NCBI RefSeq assembly: GCF_021245725.1
Contig: NZ_JAJGSX010000003.1
Coordinates: forward strand, 434,001-498,000
Reading direction: 5' to 3'
DNA length: 64,000 bases
From: Pseudonocardia sp. TRM90224
GTDB taxonomy: Bacteria > Actinomycetota > Actinomycetes > Mycobacteriales > Pseudonocardiaceae
Shown: one piece after another, positions 17,843 to 25,572 of the stretch
Numbering within the stretch: the first letter of the stretch is position 1
How the letters are laid out: the number at the start of each line of letters is the position of its first letter
Notes under the pieces: model-generated
Database searches by the model: none
Seen by the model: only the letters and a program-made list of their open reading frames with translations
What the model was told of the DNA's origin: nothing
Program-made: the position numbers and the translations under genes

Positions 17843-17854
17843 GAGAGCGCTCTC
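17843..17854. promoter_or_regulatory. 12-bp perfect palindrome, LacI-operator-like
   Basis: GAGAGCGCTCTC sits 27 bp after the small membrane-protein gene and about 150 bp ahead of the MFS/kinase fusion. The central AGCGCT resembles LacI-family operators of actinobacteria, but no LacI-family gene is in the window. Confidence 0.3.
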
Positions 17855-18002
17855 GAACAGCCCTAATGGGGCCGTCGTAGTCGACGCAACACCGTGAGCG
17901 CGGGCGCGGCCGTCTACCCTGGTCTGCGAGCAAGAGGCCCGGCCGAGGAGGTGACGAGCGATCAGCTCAGAGCCCTCACTCGCCCCGCCGACGTCCCATC
18001 GC

Positions 18003-19970
18003 GTGCGCAGCGTGCTGGCGATACCCGCGTTCCGCAGGCTGTGGCTCGTCACGTCCGTCGCCGGCATCTGCGACTGGATGAGCCTGCTCGCGCTCTCCGC
18101 CCTCGCCACCCAGCTCACCGACGGCTACCAGGCGCAGAGCTTCGCGCTAGGCGGGGTCGTCGCGACCAAGCTGCTGCCCGCGCTCGTGCTCGGGCCGCTC
18201 GCCGGCGCGCTGGCCGACAAGTTCGACCGGCGCCGGGTAATGGTCGTGTGCGACCTGCTCCGGTGCGGGCTGTTCGTCTCGATCATCGCCGTCGGCTCGC
18301 TGTGGTGGCTGTTCGTCGCGACGTTCCTGATCGAGATCTGCGCGCTGTTCTGGATCCCGGCGAAGGACGCGTCGGTGCCGAACCTGCTGCGCAGGCCCGA
18401 CCAGGTCGAGACGGCGAACCAGCTCGCGCTCGTCATGACCTACGGCGTCGCGGTGATCACGGCGTCCGGCCTGTTCACGCTGCTGTCGAGCACCGAGCGG
18501 GTGTTCGGCTGGTCGAAGGCCGACACGGTGTTCCTCGCGCTGCTGTTCAGCGGCGTGGCCTACCTCGTGATCGCGCTGACGGTGCTTTTCCGGATCCCCG
18601 AGATCTCGGGGAAGAGCGCCGAACGCAGAGCGACGGCACCCGGCGTCGTCACGCTGATCCGCGACGGCGCGTCGTTCGTCGCGCGCACACCCCTGATCAG
18701 AGGGCTGGTCGTCGGCATCATCGGCGCGTTCGCGGCCGGCGGCACGGTGATCGGCTCGGCGACGCTCTACGCGAAGAGCCTCGGCGGCGGGAACGCGGCG
18801 TACGGGCTGCTGTTCGCCTCGGTGTTCGTCGGGCTCGCGTTCGGGATGGGCGCCGCGCCGCGCATGGCGCGCCGGCTGCCGCACAACCGGCTCTTCGGCG
18901 CCGCGATCGTGGCGGCGGGCGTCGCGCTGTTGCTGGTGGCGATCGCGCCGCACCTGTTCGTGGCGATCGCGGCCGTGATGCTCGTCGGCGGCTTCGCCGG
19001 CATCGCGTTCCTCACCGGGCTGACGATCATCGGTGCGCAGGTCGCCGACGAGATCCGCGGCCGGATCGTCGCCTTCGTGCAGTCGATCGTCCGGTTGACG
19101 CTGCTCGGCTCGATGGCGCTGGTGCCGCTGATCGTCGGGCTGGTGAGCGCGCGGCAGATCGACCTCTTCGGCTTCCCCTACGTCATCGACGGCACCCGGG
19201 TCGTGATGCTGGCCGGCGGGCTGCTCGCGGCGGGCGTCGGCATGCTCGCCTACCGCCAGATGGACGACCGGCGTACCGAACCGATGCTGCCCGACCTGCT
19301 CGCCGCCATCCGGCGCGGCGAGCCGCGGCACGGCACCGGCGTCCTCATCGCGATCGAGGGCGCGGCCGCTGCGGAGACGGCGGAGCAGGCGAACCGGCTG
19401 GCCGAACGGTTGCGCGCGGAGGGCCGCAGCGTCGTGCAGCCCGACAGCAGCGAACGCGACCGCGAGCGCTGGATGGCCGCCACCCACGCGGCGTCGCTCT
19501 CCGGTCCGCGCGCGAAGGCGCTCGCCGCCGCGGCCGTCCGCGCCGACCAGGTCGAGCGGGTGGTCCGGCCGGCACTCGACGCCGGCGCGATCGTGGTCGT
19601 CGAGCGGTACCTCGCCAGCCCCCTCGCCCAGCTCGGCGTCACGGCCGACCGCATCCAGGCCGTCGTCGACCCCGGCGACCTGGAGAGCCTGGCCGCCTGG
19701 GCGACCGGGCGGCTGCGCCCCGACGTCTCGGTGCTGCTCGACCGCGCGCCGGTCGAGGCGCCGTCGGGGCCGGAGCTGGCCGGCGAGGAGCACGCGCAGG
19801 TGCAGCGGCTGCTCACGCGGATGGCCGCGGCCGAGCCGCACCACTACGTCGTCGTTGATACCGACGGCACCGCCGATGAGGTCGCCGAACGCATCGCCGC
19901 AGGTCTTGCGCCCATGCTGCCCGCGGCCCCGGCGAAGGAGTCGGACCCGAGCGTGGAAGGAGCCAGGTGA
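18003..19970 (+). CDS. MFS protein fused to degenerate thymidylate kinase
   Basis: A 655-aa protein. Residues 1 to about 420 are an MFS permease with about twelve helices and the loop ALADKFDRRRVM. Residues about 445-650 have the outline of thymidylate kinase: IAIEG start, RADQVERVVRPAL, VVVERYLASPLAQ in place of the DRY motif, and a late DxDG segment. The nucleotide-binding loop reads EGAAAAETAEQ, lacking the GxxGxGK pattern and its lysine, so phosphoryl transfer is doubtful. GTG at 18003 is the first start in frame; coding-like sequence precedes it (see finding). It is coupled to holB by GTGA, the usual tmk-holB order. Confidence 0.85.
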   Translation: MRSVLAIPAFRRLWLVTSVAGICDWMSLLALSALATQLTDGYQAQSFALGGVVATKLLPALVLGPLAGALADKFDRRRVMVVCDLLRCGLFVSIIAVGSLWWLFVATFLIEICALFWIPAKDASVPNLLRRPDQVETANQLALVMTYGVAVITASGLFTLLSSTERVFGWSKADTVFLALLFSGVAYLVIALTVLFRIPEISGKSAERRATAPGVVTLIRDGASFVARTPLIRGLVVGIIGAFAAGGTVIGSATLYAKSLGGGNAAYGLLFASVFVGLAFGMGAAPRMARRLPHNRLFGAAIVAAGVALLLVAIAPHLFVAIAAVMLVGGFAGIAFLTGLTIIGAQVADEIRGRIVAFVQSIVRLTLLGSMALVPLIVGLVSARQIDLFGFPYVIDGTRVVMLAGGLLAAGVGMLAYRQMDDRRTEPMLPDLLAAIRRGEPRHGTGVLIAIEGAAAAETAEQANRLAERLRAEGRSVVQPDSSERDRERWMAATHAASLSGPRAKALAAAAVRADQVERVVRPALDAGAIVVVERYLASPLAQLGVTADRIQAVVDPGDLESLAAWATGRLRPDVSVLLDRAPVEAPSGPELAGEEHAQVQRLLTRMAAAEPHHYVVVDTDGTADEVAERIAAGLAPMLPAAPAKESDPSVEGAR

Positions 19971-21118
19971 GCGTCTGGGACGAGGTCGTCGGGCAGCCGT
20001 CGGCCGTCGCGGAGCTGAGCGCGGCCGCGGGCAGCCCGTCGGCGATGACGCACGCATGGCTCTTCACCGGCCCGCCCGGCTCCGGCCGGTCGGTGGCCGC
20101 GCGCGCGTTCGCCGCGGCTCTGCAGTGCCCCGACCAGGGCTGCGGGCACTGCGTCTCGTGCCACACCGTCATGTCGGGCACCCACGCCGACGTGCGCGAG
20201 ATCGTCCCGGAGGGCTTGTCGATCTCGGTGAAGTCGATGCGGACGCTCGTGCAGTCGGCCGCGCGGCGCCCGGCGACGGGCCGGTTCCAGATCCTGATCA
20301 TCCAGGACGCCGACCGGCTCGGTGAGCGCGCCGCCAACGCGCTGCTCAAGTTCATCGAGGAGCCGCCCGACCAGACGATCTTCCTGCTCTGCGCGCCGTC
20401 CGACCACCCGGAGGACCTGCCCGTCACGATCCGCTCGCGATGCCGTCCGGTCCCGCTGCGCACGCCCTCACCGGCCGCGATCGCCGACGTCCTGGTGCGC
20501 CGCGACGGCATCGAGGCCGACGCGGCGCAATGGGCCGCCTCCGTCGCCGCCGGGCACGTCGGGCGGGCCCGCCACCTCGCGCGCGACCCGCAGGCCCGCG
20601 CACACCGCGAGACGGTCCTCGGCCTGCCGCTGCGCCTGCGCAACATCGGCGACGCCTTCGCGTTCGCCGCCGACCTCGTCCGCACGGCGAAGGCCGAGGC
20701 GACCGAGCTGAGCGAGAGCCGCGACTCGGCCGAACGCGAGGAGCTCGCGGTCGCCATGGGTGCGGGCGGCGTCGGCAAGGGCGTCGCTGCGGCCGCGCGC
20801 GGGGCGAAGGCCGCCGAACGCGAGCTGGAGCGGCAGCAGAAGTCCCGCAACACCCGGACGCAGCGCGACGCGATCGACCGGGCACTCGTCGACCTCGCCG
20901 GCTTCTTCCGCGACACCCTCATCGCCAGCAGCGGCGCCGCCGTCGCCCTCACCAACCCCGACCGGGAGAGCGACATCCGCTCCGCCGCGACCGACTGGTC
21001 GGCCGAATCAGCTCTGCGCAGGCTGGAGGCGGTGCTCGCCTGCCGCACCGCACTCGACCAGAACGTCAAGCCGGACATCGCCGTCGAGGCGATGATGGTG
21101 GCGCTGCAGCGCGGTTAA
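19967..21118 (+). CDS. holB: DNA polymerase III delta-prime subunit
   Basis: A 383-aa clamp-loader subunit of the AAA+ superfamily. A zinc module (CPDQGCGHCVSC) sits between the degenerate P-loop GPPGSGRS and the switch region. The P-loop lysine is replaced by arginine, as expected because delta' does not hydrolyse ATP. The SRC motif is at TIRSRCRPV, and LLKFIEEPPDQTIFLL is typical of the family. GTG at 19967 overlaps the upstream stop codon. It acts with the gamma/tau and delta subunits to load the beta clamp. Confidence 0.93.
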   Translation: MSVWDEVVGQPSAVAELSAAAGSPSAMTHAWLFTGPPGSGRSVAARAFAAALQCPDQGCGHCVSCHTVMSGTHADVREIVPEGLSISVKSMRTLVQSAARRPATGRFQILIIQDADRLGERAANALLKFIEEPPDQTIFLLCAPSDHPEDLPVTIRSRCRPVPLRTPSPAAIADVLVRRDGIEADAAQWAASVAAGHVGRARHLARDPQARAHRETVLGLPLRLRNIGDAFAFAADLVRTAKAEATELSESRDSAEREELAVAMGAGGVGKGVAAAARGAKAAERELERQQKSRNTRTQRDAIDRALVDLAGFFRDTLIASSGAAVALTNPDRESDIRSAATDWSAESALRRLEAVLACRTALDQNVKPDIAVEAMMVALQRG

Positions 21119-21166
21119 CCCCTCGACGGGGCAGATCACACGGTCGGTACACTGGGCGAGCACCAC

Positions 21167-21240
21167 GCCGCCTTAGCTCAGTCGGTTAGAGCGACGCACT
21201 CGTAATGCGTAGGTCTGGGGTTCGACTCCCCAAGGCGGCT
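21167..21240 (+). tRNA. tRNA-Thr (CGT)
   Basis: A 74-nt cloverleaf: acceptor stem GCCGCCT/AGGCGGC, D loop AGTCGGTTAGA, anticodon stem ACGCA/TGCGT with loop CTCGTAA giving anticodon CGT at 21201-21203, and T arm TGGGG TTCGACT CCCCA. The CCA end is not encoded. Its 3' half is the target of an integration event, as the same bases recur at 22554. Confidence 0.96.
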
Positions 21241-21241
21241 C
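21200..21241. repeat. Direct repeat in tRNA-Thr 3' end (att-like)
   Basis: The 3' 41 bases of the tRNA plus one following base, running from the anticodon loop to the discriminator, are repeated exactly at 22554-22595. A direct repeat of a tRNA 3' end is the usual trace of site-specific integration by a tyrosine recombinase. Confidence 0.85.
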
Positions 21242-21247
21242 ACCTCT

Positions 21248-21283
21248 GACCAGGGACTTTCCCATCCGGGAAGGTCCCTGGTC
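21248..21283 (+). terminator. Hairpin downstream of tRNA-Thr
   Basis: GACCAGGGACTTTCCC pairs with GGGAAGGTCCCTGGTC around ATCC: a 16-bp stem with one G-U wobble, 7 bp after the tRNA. It is strong enough to act as an intrinsic terminator without a U tract. Confidence 0.65.
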
Positions 21284-21320
21284 GCATGAAGGGCTCAGTT
21301 CGGGGCTCAGTTGTTCCTCT

Positions 21321-21476
21321 TTATGCCGGCACCATCGACCCCTCCGGCTCGCCGTCGTCCGGGTCGTCCAGGATCCGCTGAAGGCGTTCGCGCCCGGACG
21401 GGTAGGACAGCACCCTGAAGATCCTGGTAAGACGTGTTGACGTAGGCAATCGCCCGTGTACCAGGAGCGTGACCCA
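21321..21476 (-). pseudogene. Possible integrase C-terminal remnant
   Basis: A minus-strand frame without a usable start codon ends at TAA (21321-21323). Its last residues, RERLQRILDDPDDG then EPEGSMVPA, have the acidic, helical look of tails of actinobacterial tyrosine recombinases, and the position directly beside the tRNA att-like repeat fits an integrase. No catalytic Arg or Tyr motif remains, and a neighbouring frame also looks partly coding, so this is a weak call. Confidence 0.3.
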
Positions 21477-21530
21477 TTCGAGGTCACGCCACGCTGCACA
21501 CCCGCTGACTGCCCGCCCAGGTCGGCAAAT

Positions 21531-22196
21531 TCATTCGTTACCTCTGGCGTCATGGCGCGCCAGCAGGTATCCGGCGGGGGGCTTGCCTGGCGCCGGAGGA
21601 ACGATTCGCAGGCGTCCGAGCTCGGCGAAGTCGTGCTCGCGCAGTCGGTCGGTGAGCGCGTCGAGGGTCCACAGATACGCCGGTGAGGCTCTGTGGTCGT
21701 ACGGGACCCAACCGTTGGCGTCTGCGGTGTCGGTGATCTGCACACCGATCAGCAGGGGTCCGCCCGGCTCTACCACTCGGGCGAACTCGGTCAGGACGCG
21801 CGGAAGCAGGTCCGGCGGAGTGTGGATCAACGAGAAGTGAGCCAGGATGCCCGCGATCGACTCGTCCCCTGCGTCGAGATGGAGCATAGAACCGACCTCG
21901 TAGCGCAGGTCGGGACGATACCGGCGGGCGATCGCGACCATGGCCGGTGACAGATCGATCCCGTAAGCCCGGATGCCGGCACGATCCAGGTGATCGGTCC
22001 ACTGTCCGGGACCGCAACCCGCATCGACCACAGCACCCACCGACCCACCGGCGCGGACGAGGTCGGCGAAGGCGTTGATCATCGCTGCTGACAGCGCATC
22101 GGTGACTTCGTCGCCCCGTCGCACCATATCGTCGTACAACTCGGCGACCTCGTCGTAGTCTCGGCGGGTCCGATCTAACGCTTCGTTCTCACTCAC
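21531..22196 (-). CDS. Class I SAM-dependent methyltransferase
   Basis: A 221-aa methyltransferase. Motif I is VVDAGCGPGQWTDHL, followed by YGIDLSPAMVAIARR and a late EFARVVEPGGPLLIGVQ strand. The target is unknown; the size and the N-terminal RRDYDEVAELYDD resemble small-molecule methyltransferases of the Methyltransf_11 type. The start is GTG at 22196, with a 15-bp palindrome 34 bp upstream. It is the only full gene between the two tRNA-derived repeats, so it is the apparent cargo of the integrated element. Confidence 0.82.
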   Translation of the reverse strand: MSENEALDRTRRDYDEVAELYDDMVRRGDEVTDALSAAMINAFADLVRAGGSVGAVVDAGCGPGQWTDHLDRAGIRAYGIDLSPAMVAIARRYRPDLRYEVGSMLHLDAGDESIAGILAHFSLIHTPPDLLPRVLTEFARVVEPGGPLLIGVQITDTADANGWVPYDHRASPAYLWTLDALTDRLREHDFAELGRLRIVPPAPGKPPAGYLLARHDARGNE

Positions 22197-22229
22197 CCGC
22201 CGGACACTAGGGGAACAGGTCGGGCGTAG

Positions 22230-22244
22230 GAGTGTCGGACACTC
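22230..22244. promoter_or_regulatory. Palindrome upstream of methyltransferase gene
   Basis: GAGTGTC G GACACTC, perfect 7-bp arms around one base, 34 bp upstream of the GTG start. It is a likely operator or promoter-overlapping protein site; no regulator gene is adjacent. Confidence 0.45.
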
Positions 22245-22471
22245 CAACCGCGAAGGCGACGCGATCGATCCGTCCGCCCAGGACGGTGGGCACCACCTTT
22301 ACCACCGCCCTGACCAAGCTGTCGACGACGGCCGCAGCGCTGGCACATCCACTCCACTCCCGGGCCGCACGCCACGCCGCACAACCGCTGGCCAGCCCGC
22401 TCACCAGGTTGGCAAAGGCTCAGTGTCCGCCTGAGCGAGGGCTCATCAGGGGCTCAGTTCGGGCGCGTTCG

Positions 22472-22500
22472 CGTCCTCCCAAGGGATTTTCGGGAGGACG
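22472..22500. terminator. Hairpin near right end of integrated element
   Basis: CGTCCTCCC pairs with GGGAGGACG around an 11-base loop (AAGGGATTTTC). It lies between the methyltransferase promoter and the second tRNA-derived repeat, with no certain gene on either side, so the direction is unknown. Confidence 0.4.
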
Positions 22501-22553
22501 ATGACCAGCGCTCGCGTCACACGCGGACGTCGGCGAACGCTGCCGCTAGGGCT

Positions 22554-22595
22554 TCGTAATGCGTAGGTCTGGGGTTCGACTCCCCAAGGCGGCTC
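22554..22595. repeat. Second copy of tRNA-Thr 3' end (att-like)
   Basis: An exact copy of the 42 bases at 21200-21241. The rest of the tRNA is absent (preceding bases GGGCTTCG do not form its 5' half), so this is not a second gene. It marks the far end of an approximately 1.35-kb inserted segment or the boundary of a larger decayed island. Confidence 0.85.
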
Positions 22596-22849
22596 CACTC
22601 CCACCAGCGATTTCCGATGCAGCGACGCAGTCTCGGGCCGCGTCCGTCTCAGTTCCCCGTCTCATTTCTCCCGCTTGGGTTCCTGCGGAGGCGGCCACGC
22701 AGGCACTGCGGCAGAGCCGTCGTCATCATCGAATCAGTGACTCAATGCGACGACAGCAGGCGACCGCGGCGTATCGATCCGGCCGCGGTGGGATCGCGAT
22801 AACCGGCGGGAACACCCTCTACCGGACCTGCTTGTCAACGCTCGCCGAC
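22596..22849. other. Intergenic, nothing recognised
   Basis: The 254 bp between the tRNA-derived repeat and arsC. A plus-strand frame of Arg/Ser-rich composition is open but has no homology that I recognise and no ribosome binding site. No hairpin or RNA gene stands out. Confidence 0.4.
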
Positions 22850-23299
22850 TCATACGCCGGCAGCGCCGGCAGCGTGATCCGATGGCTGCGGATGCACGAG
22901 CTCCGTGATCAAGGCGTTGACGCGGTCAGCGATGTCGTCACGGATGTGACGCATGCGCTCGATGCCCTCGATGCCGCGCTCGGACGGCTCGTCGGTGTCC
23001 CAGGTACGCAGCTCGACGCCGTCGGGCACGTCGACGTGGGCTTCGCGGCCGAGGGTGATGACGAGGTCGACGCGGGCGAGCAGGGCAGGGTCGATGGGCT
23101 TCGGGGTCTCGCCGGACATGTCGGCGCCGACCTCGGTGAGTGACTCGGCGGACAAGGCGTTGATCGAGGTTCCGGGGTTGGTGCCGGCGGAGTGGGCCTC
23201 GACGCGGTCGCCGGCGAGGTGGCGCATGAGGCCGGCGGCCATCTGGGACTTGCCGCCGTTGCGCACGCAGACGAACAGCACGCTGGGGATGTCGGACAC
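22850..23299 (-). CDS. arsC: Mycothiol-dependent arsenate reductase
   Basis: A 149-aa low-molecular-weight phosphatase-fold protein. The P-loop [17 protein letters not shown] has the single nucleophilic cysteine and the GGKSQMAA form of corynebacterial ArsC1/ArsC2, which form an arseno-mycothiol adduct resolved by mycoredoxin. [15 protein letters not shown] and [15 protein letters not shown] also match that branch. The start is ATG at 23299. It lies 23 bp behind the second arsC gene and is probably the last gene of the long leftward ars operon. Confidence 0.92.
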   Translation of the reverse strand: MSDIPSVLFVCVRNGGKSQMAAGLMRHLAGDRVEAHSAGTNPGTSINALSAESLTEVGADMSGETPKPIDPALLARVDLVITLGREAHVDVPDGVELRTWDTDEPSERGIEGIERMRHIRDDIADRVNALITELVHPQPSDHAAGAAGV

Positions 23300-23322
23300 G
23301 GTGTGGGTTCCTCGATGGCTGG

Positions 23323-23976
23323 TCAGTGGGTTGCGGGGGCGAGTTCGTCGACGAGTGCGCGGACGCGGCGTTCGACCTCATCGCGGATGGGGCGGACCGC
23401 GGCGACGTCGAGGCCGTTGGGGTCGTCGAGGACCCATTCCTCGTAGCGGCGGCCGGGGAACACGGGGCAGGCGTCGCCGCAGCCCATGGTGATGACGACA
23501 TCGGCGGCGCGGACGATCTCGTCGGTCCAGGGCTTGGGGTACTCGCCGCTGATGTCGATGCCGCGCTCGGCCATGGCCGCGACGGCTGCGGGGTTGACCG
23601 CGGTGCCGGGTTCGGAGCCGCCGGACCAGGCGATCGCGCGGCCGGCGGCGATGTGGTTGAAGAACCCGAGAGCCATCTGCGAGCGGCCGGCGTTGTGGGT
23701 GCACAGGAACAGCACGACCGGGGTCCCGTCGCCGGCCTTGCCTTCGACCTTGGCCAGTGCGCGCAGGCGTTGGCGGGCGAACCGCTCGGCCAGCAGGGGC
23801 AGGAAGTTGAGCACGGCGGCGCGGCCTGCGAACTCGTCGTAGGAGCTGTGCAGGAACCGTTCGATGGTCTCGGCGCCGAAGATGCCGTCGAACTCGCGGG
23901 CGAGGTTGGCGGCAGCAGTCTTGAGCGCGAGGCGTTGGTCGATGGGCAGGGTGCTGCGCTGCCAGGGATCGGTCAT
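23323..23976 (-). CDS. arsC: Arsenate reductase with N-terminal helical domain
   Basis: A 217-aa protein. Residues 1-85 form a helical domain ([20 protein letters not shown], then [10 protein letters not shown]) found at the N terminus of many actinobacterial ArsC proteins. Residues 85-217 are a LMW-phosphatase-type arsenate reductase with P-loop [17 protein letters not shown], a different P-loop class from its neighbour. [17 protein letters not shown] supplies the redox cysteine pair used by thioredoxin-type ArsC. The start is ATG at 23976, overlapping the acr3 stop codon by 4 bp. With the next gene, the cluster encodes two mechanistically different reductases. Confidence 0.9.
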   Translation of the reverse strand: MTDPWQRSTLPIDQRLALKTAAANLAREFDGIFGAETIERFLHSSYDEFAGRAAVLNFLPLLAERFARQRLRALAKVEGKAGDGTPVVLFLCTHNAGRSQMALGFFNHIAAGRAIAWSGGSEPGTAVNPAAVAAMAERGIDISGEYPKPWTDEIVRAADVVITMGCGDACPVFPGRRYEEWVLDDPNGLDVAAVRPIRDEVERRVRALVDELAPATH

Positions 23977-25091
23977 AGCGGGCCGTCCTTCCGAGCCGGG
24001 GACGAGGAAGCGGTAGAGGCGGGCGTCGCGAACCAGCGCCGCCGCGCGGCGAGCGAGACGTAGACCAGGGCGACGAGGACTGGGACCTCGATCAGGGGTC
24101 CGACGACGCCGGCGAGTGCTTGGCCGGAGGTGACGCCGAAGGTGGCGATGGCGACCGCGATGGCGAGTTCGAAGTTGTTGCCCGCCGCGGTGAACGCGAG
24201 CGTGGCCGAGCGTTCGTAGCCCAGCCCGACCGCGCGGGCCAGGGCGAGGGAGCCGAACCACATCAGCGCGAAGTAGGCCAGCAGCGGCACCGCGATACGG
24301 ACGACGTCCAGCGGCTGGGAGGTGATGGCGTCACCCTGCAGAGCGAACAGCACGACGATGGTGAACAGCAGCCCGTAGAGAGCGAACGGCCCGATCCGCG
24401 GAATGAACGTATCCTCGTACCACCGCCGGCCCTTGGCCTGCTCCCCGAACCGGCGGGTGAGGTAGCCCGCGACGAGCGGGATGCCCAGGAAGATCAGCAC
24501 CGACTTCGCGATCTGCCACGCGGACACGTCGAGGTCGGCTTGCGGAAGACCGAGCCAGCCCGGCAGCACGGACAGGTAGAACCAGCCCAGCGCGGCAAAC
24601 GCGACCACCTGGAAGACGGAGTTGATCGCGACGAGCACGGCGGCGGCTTCACGGTCACCGCACGCGAGGTCGTTCCAGATGATGACCATCGCGATGCAGC
24701 GGGCCAGCCCGACGATGATCAGCCCGGTCCGGTACTCGGGCAGGTCGGGCAGTAGCAGCCAGGCCAGCGCGAACATCAGTGCCGGCCCGATGATCCAGTT
24801 CAGCACCAGCGAGCTGATCAGCAGCCGGCGGTCGCCGGTGACGGTGTCGAGGCGGTCGTAACGGACCTTCGCCAGCACCGGATACATCATGATCAGCAGA
24901 CCGAGCGCGATCGGCAGCGAGACACCGTCGATCGCGATCGCGTCCAGCGCAGCACCCAGGCCGGGGATCAACCGCCCGGCGCCGAGCCCGACGGCCATCG
25001 CGGCGAGGATCCAGACCGGCAGGAACCGATCCAGCGTGGACAGCTGCCGCACGACCGCAGCATCGGGTGCGACCTCAGGGGTGGCGCTCAC
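23973..25091 (-). CDS. acr3: Acr3 arsenite efflux transporter
   Basis: A 372-aa arsenite exporter of the BART superfamily with ten predicted membrane helices. The conserved cysteine is in GLARCIAMVIIWN and the conserved glutamate in GNNFELAIAVAI, the two residues required in characterised Acr3 proteins. The tail is short and cytoplasmic. GTG at 25091 overlaps the arsR stop codon by 4 bp. It would expel As(III) made by the two downstream reductases. Confidence 0.95.
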   Translation of the reverse strand: MSATPEVAPDAAVVRQLSTLDRFLPVWILAAMAVGLGAGRLIPGLGAALDAIAIDGVSLPIALGLLIMMYPVLAKVRYDRLDTVTGDRRLLISSLVLNWIIGPALMFALAWLLLPDLPEYRTGLIIVGLARCIAMVIIWNDLACGDREAAAVLVAINSVFQVVAFAALGWFYLSVLPGWLGLPQADLDVSAWQIAKSVLIFLGIPLVAGYLTRRFGEQAKGRRWYEDTFIPRIGPFALYGLLFTIVVLFALQGDAITSQPLDVVRIAVPLLAYFALMWFGSLALARAVGLGYERSATLAFTAAGNNFELAIAVAIATFGVTSGQALAGVVGPLIEVPVLVALVYVSLAARRRWFATPASTASSSPARKDGPL

Positions 25092-25498
25092 GACGTGGCT
25101 CCGGCCGCGACCGGCGCGCAGCAACCGCTCGCCACGCTGCTGTGCGACCGGCGGGTTGTGGGGTCGTCGCTCGGGGCGAGGACGTCGGCGAGCAGCGCGA
25201 TCCGGTGTGGCACGACCTGGTAGTAGACCCAGGTGGCCCGGCGCTGGCTGGTGACCAGTCCGGCCTCGCGCAGCACCTTGAGGTGGTGGCTGATCGTGGG
25301 CTGCGACAGCTCGAACGCACCGGTCAGATCACACACGCACGCCTCGCCGCCCTCGTGCGCGGCGATCAGCGACAACAGACGCAACCGGACCGGGTCGCCG
25401 AGCGCCTTGAACGCCGTCGCCAACTCACTTGCCTCGTACGCGGTGAGGGGCTCGTGGGTCTGGACCGACGAACACAGGACCGGAAGCTGAATCGACAC
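25088..25498 (-). CDS. arsR: ArsR/SmtB family repressor
   Basis: A 136-aa winged-helix repressor. The DNA-binding helix is FELSQPTISHHLKVLREAGLV. The nearby cysteines in GEACVCDLTGAF (C-x-C in the alpha3 region, ACVCDL) form the classic ArsR metalloid site; a further CC pair is near the C terminus (ASGCCAPV). The GTG start at 25498 lies inside the left arm of a long inverted repeat, which suggests autoregulation or a slightly later start. It sits between arsM and acr3 in the operon, with 74 bp of regulatory sequence upstream. Confidence 0.92.
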   Translation of the reverse strand: MSIQLPVLCSSVQTHEPLTAYEASELATAFKALGDPVRLRLLSLIAAHEGGEACVCDLTGAFELSQPTISHHLKVLREAGLVTSQRRATWVYYQVVPHRIALLADVLAPSDDPTTRRSHSSVASGCCAPVAAGATS

Positions 25499-25528
25499 AC
25501 GTCTATGTTGATAGGTGTCGATTCAGCT
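25485..25528. promoter_or_regulatory. ArsR operator, 14-bp inverted repeat
   Basis: Perfect 14-bp arms, AGCTGAATCGACAC and GTGTCGATTCAGCT, are separated by 16 bp. Inside lie two adjacent box-like 16-mers, ATCGA-N6-TCTAT (25491-25506) and GTTGA-N6-TCGAT (25507-25522), close to the ATCGA-N6-TCGAT boxes of the other ars promoter. One arm covers the arsR start codon. Confidence 0.75.
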
Positions 25529-25572
25529 CGCAAGTGCACACCGGGTGAACACCACCACGTAGCGGGTGACGA

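Noticed and set aside
18147..20057. 636-aa open frame on the minus strand opposite the MFS/kinase fusion
   Set aside because: Arg/Asp/His-rich composition and no recognisable fold; shadow of the real gene.
22232..22504. 90-aa plus-strand frame inside the tRNA-bracketed segment
   Set aside because: It starts inside the palindrome upstream of the methyltransferase gene, ends over a hairpin, has Arg/Ser/Pro-rich composition and no homology I recognise.
22554..22595. Second tRNA gene
   Set aside because: Only the 3' 41 bases of tRNA-Thr are present; the D arm and 5' acceptor strand are missing.
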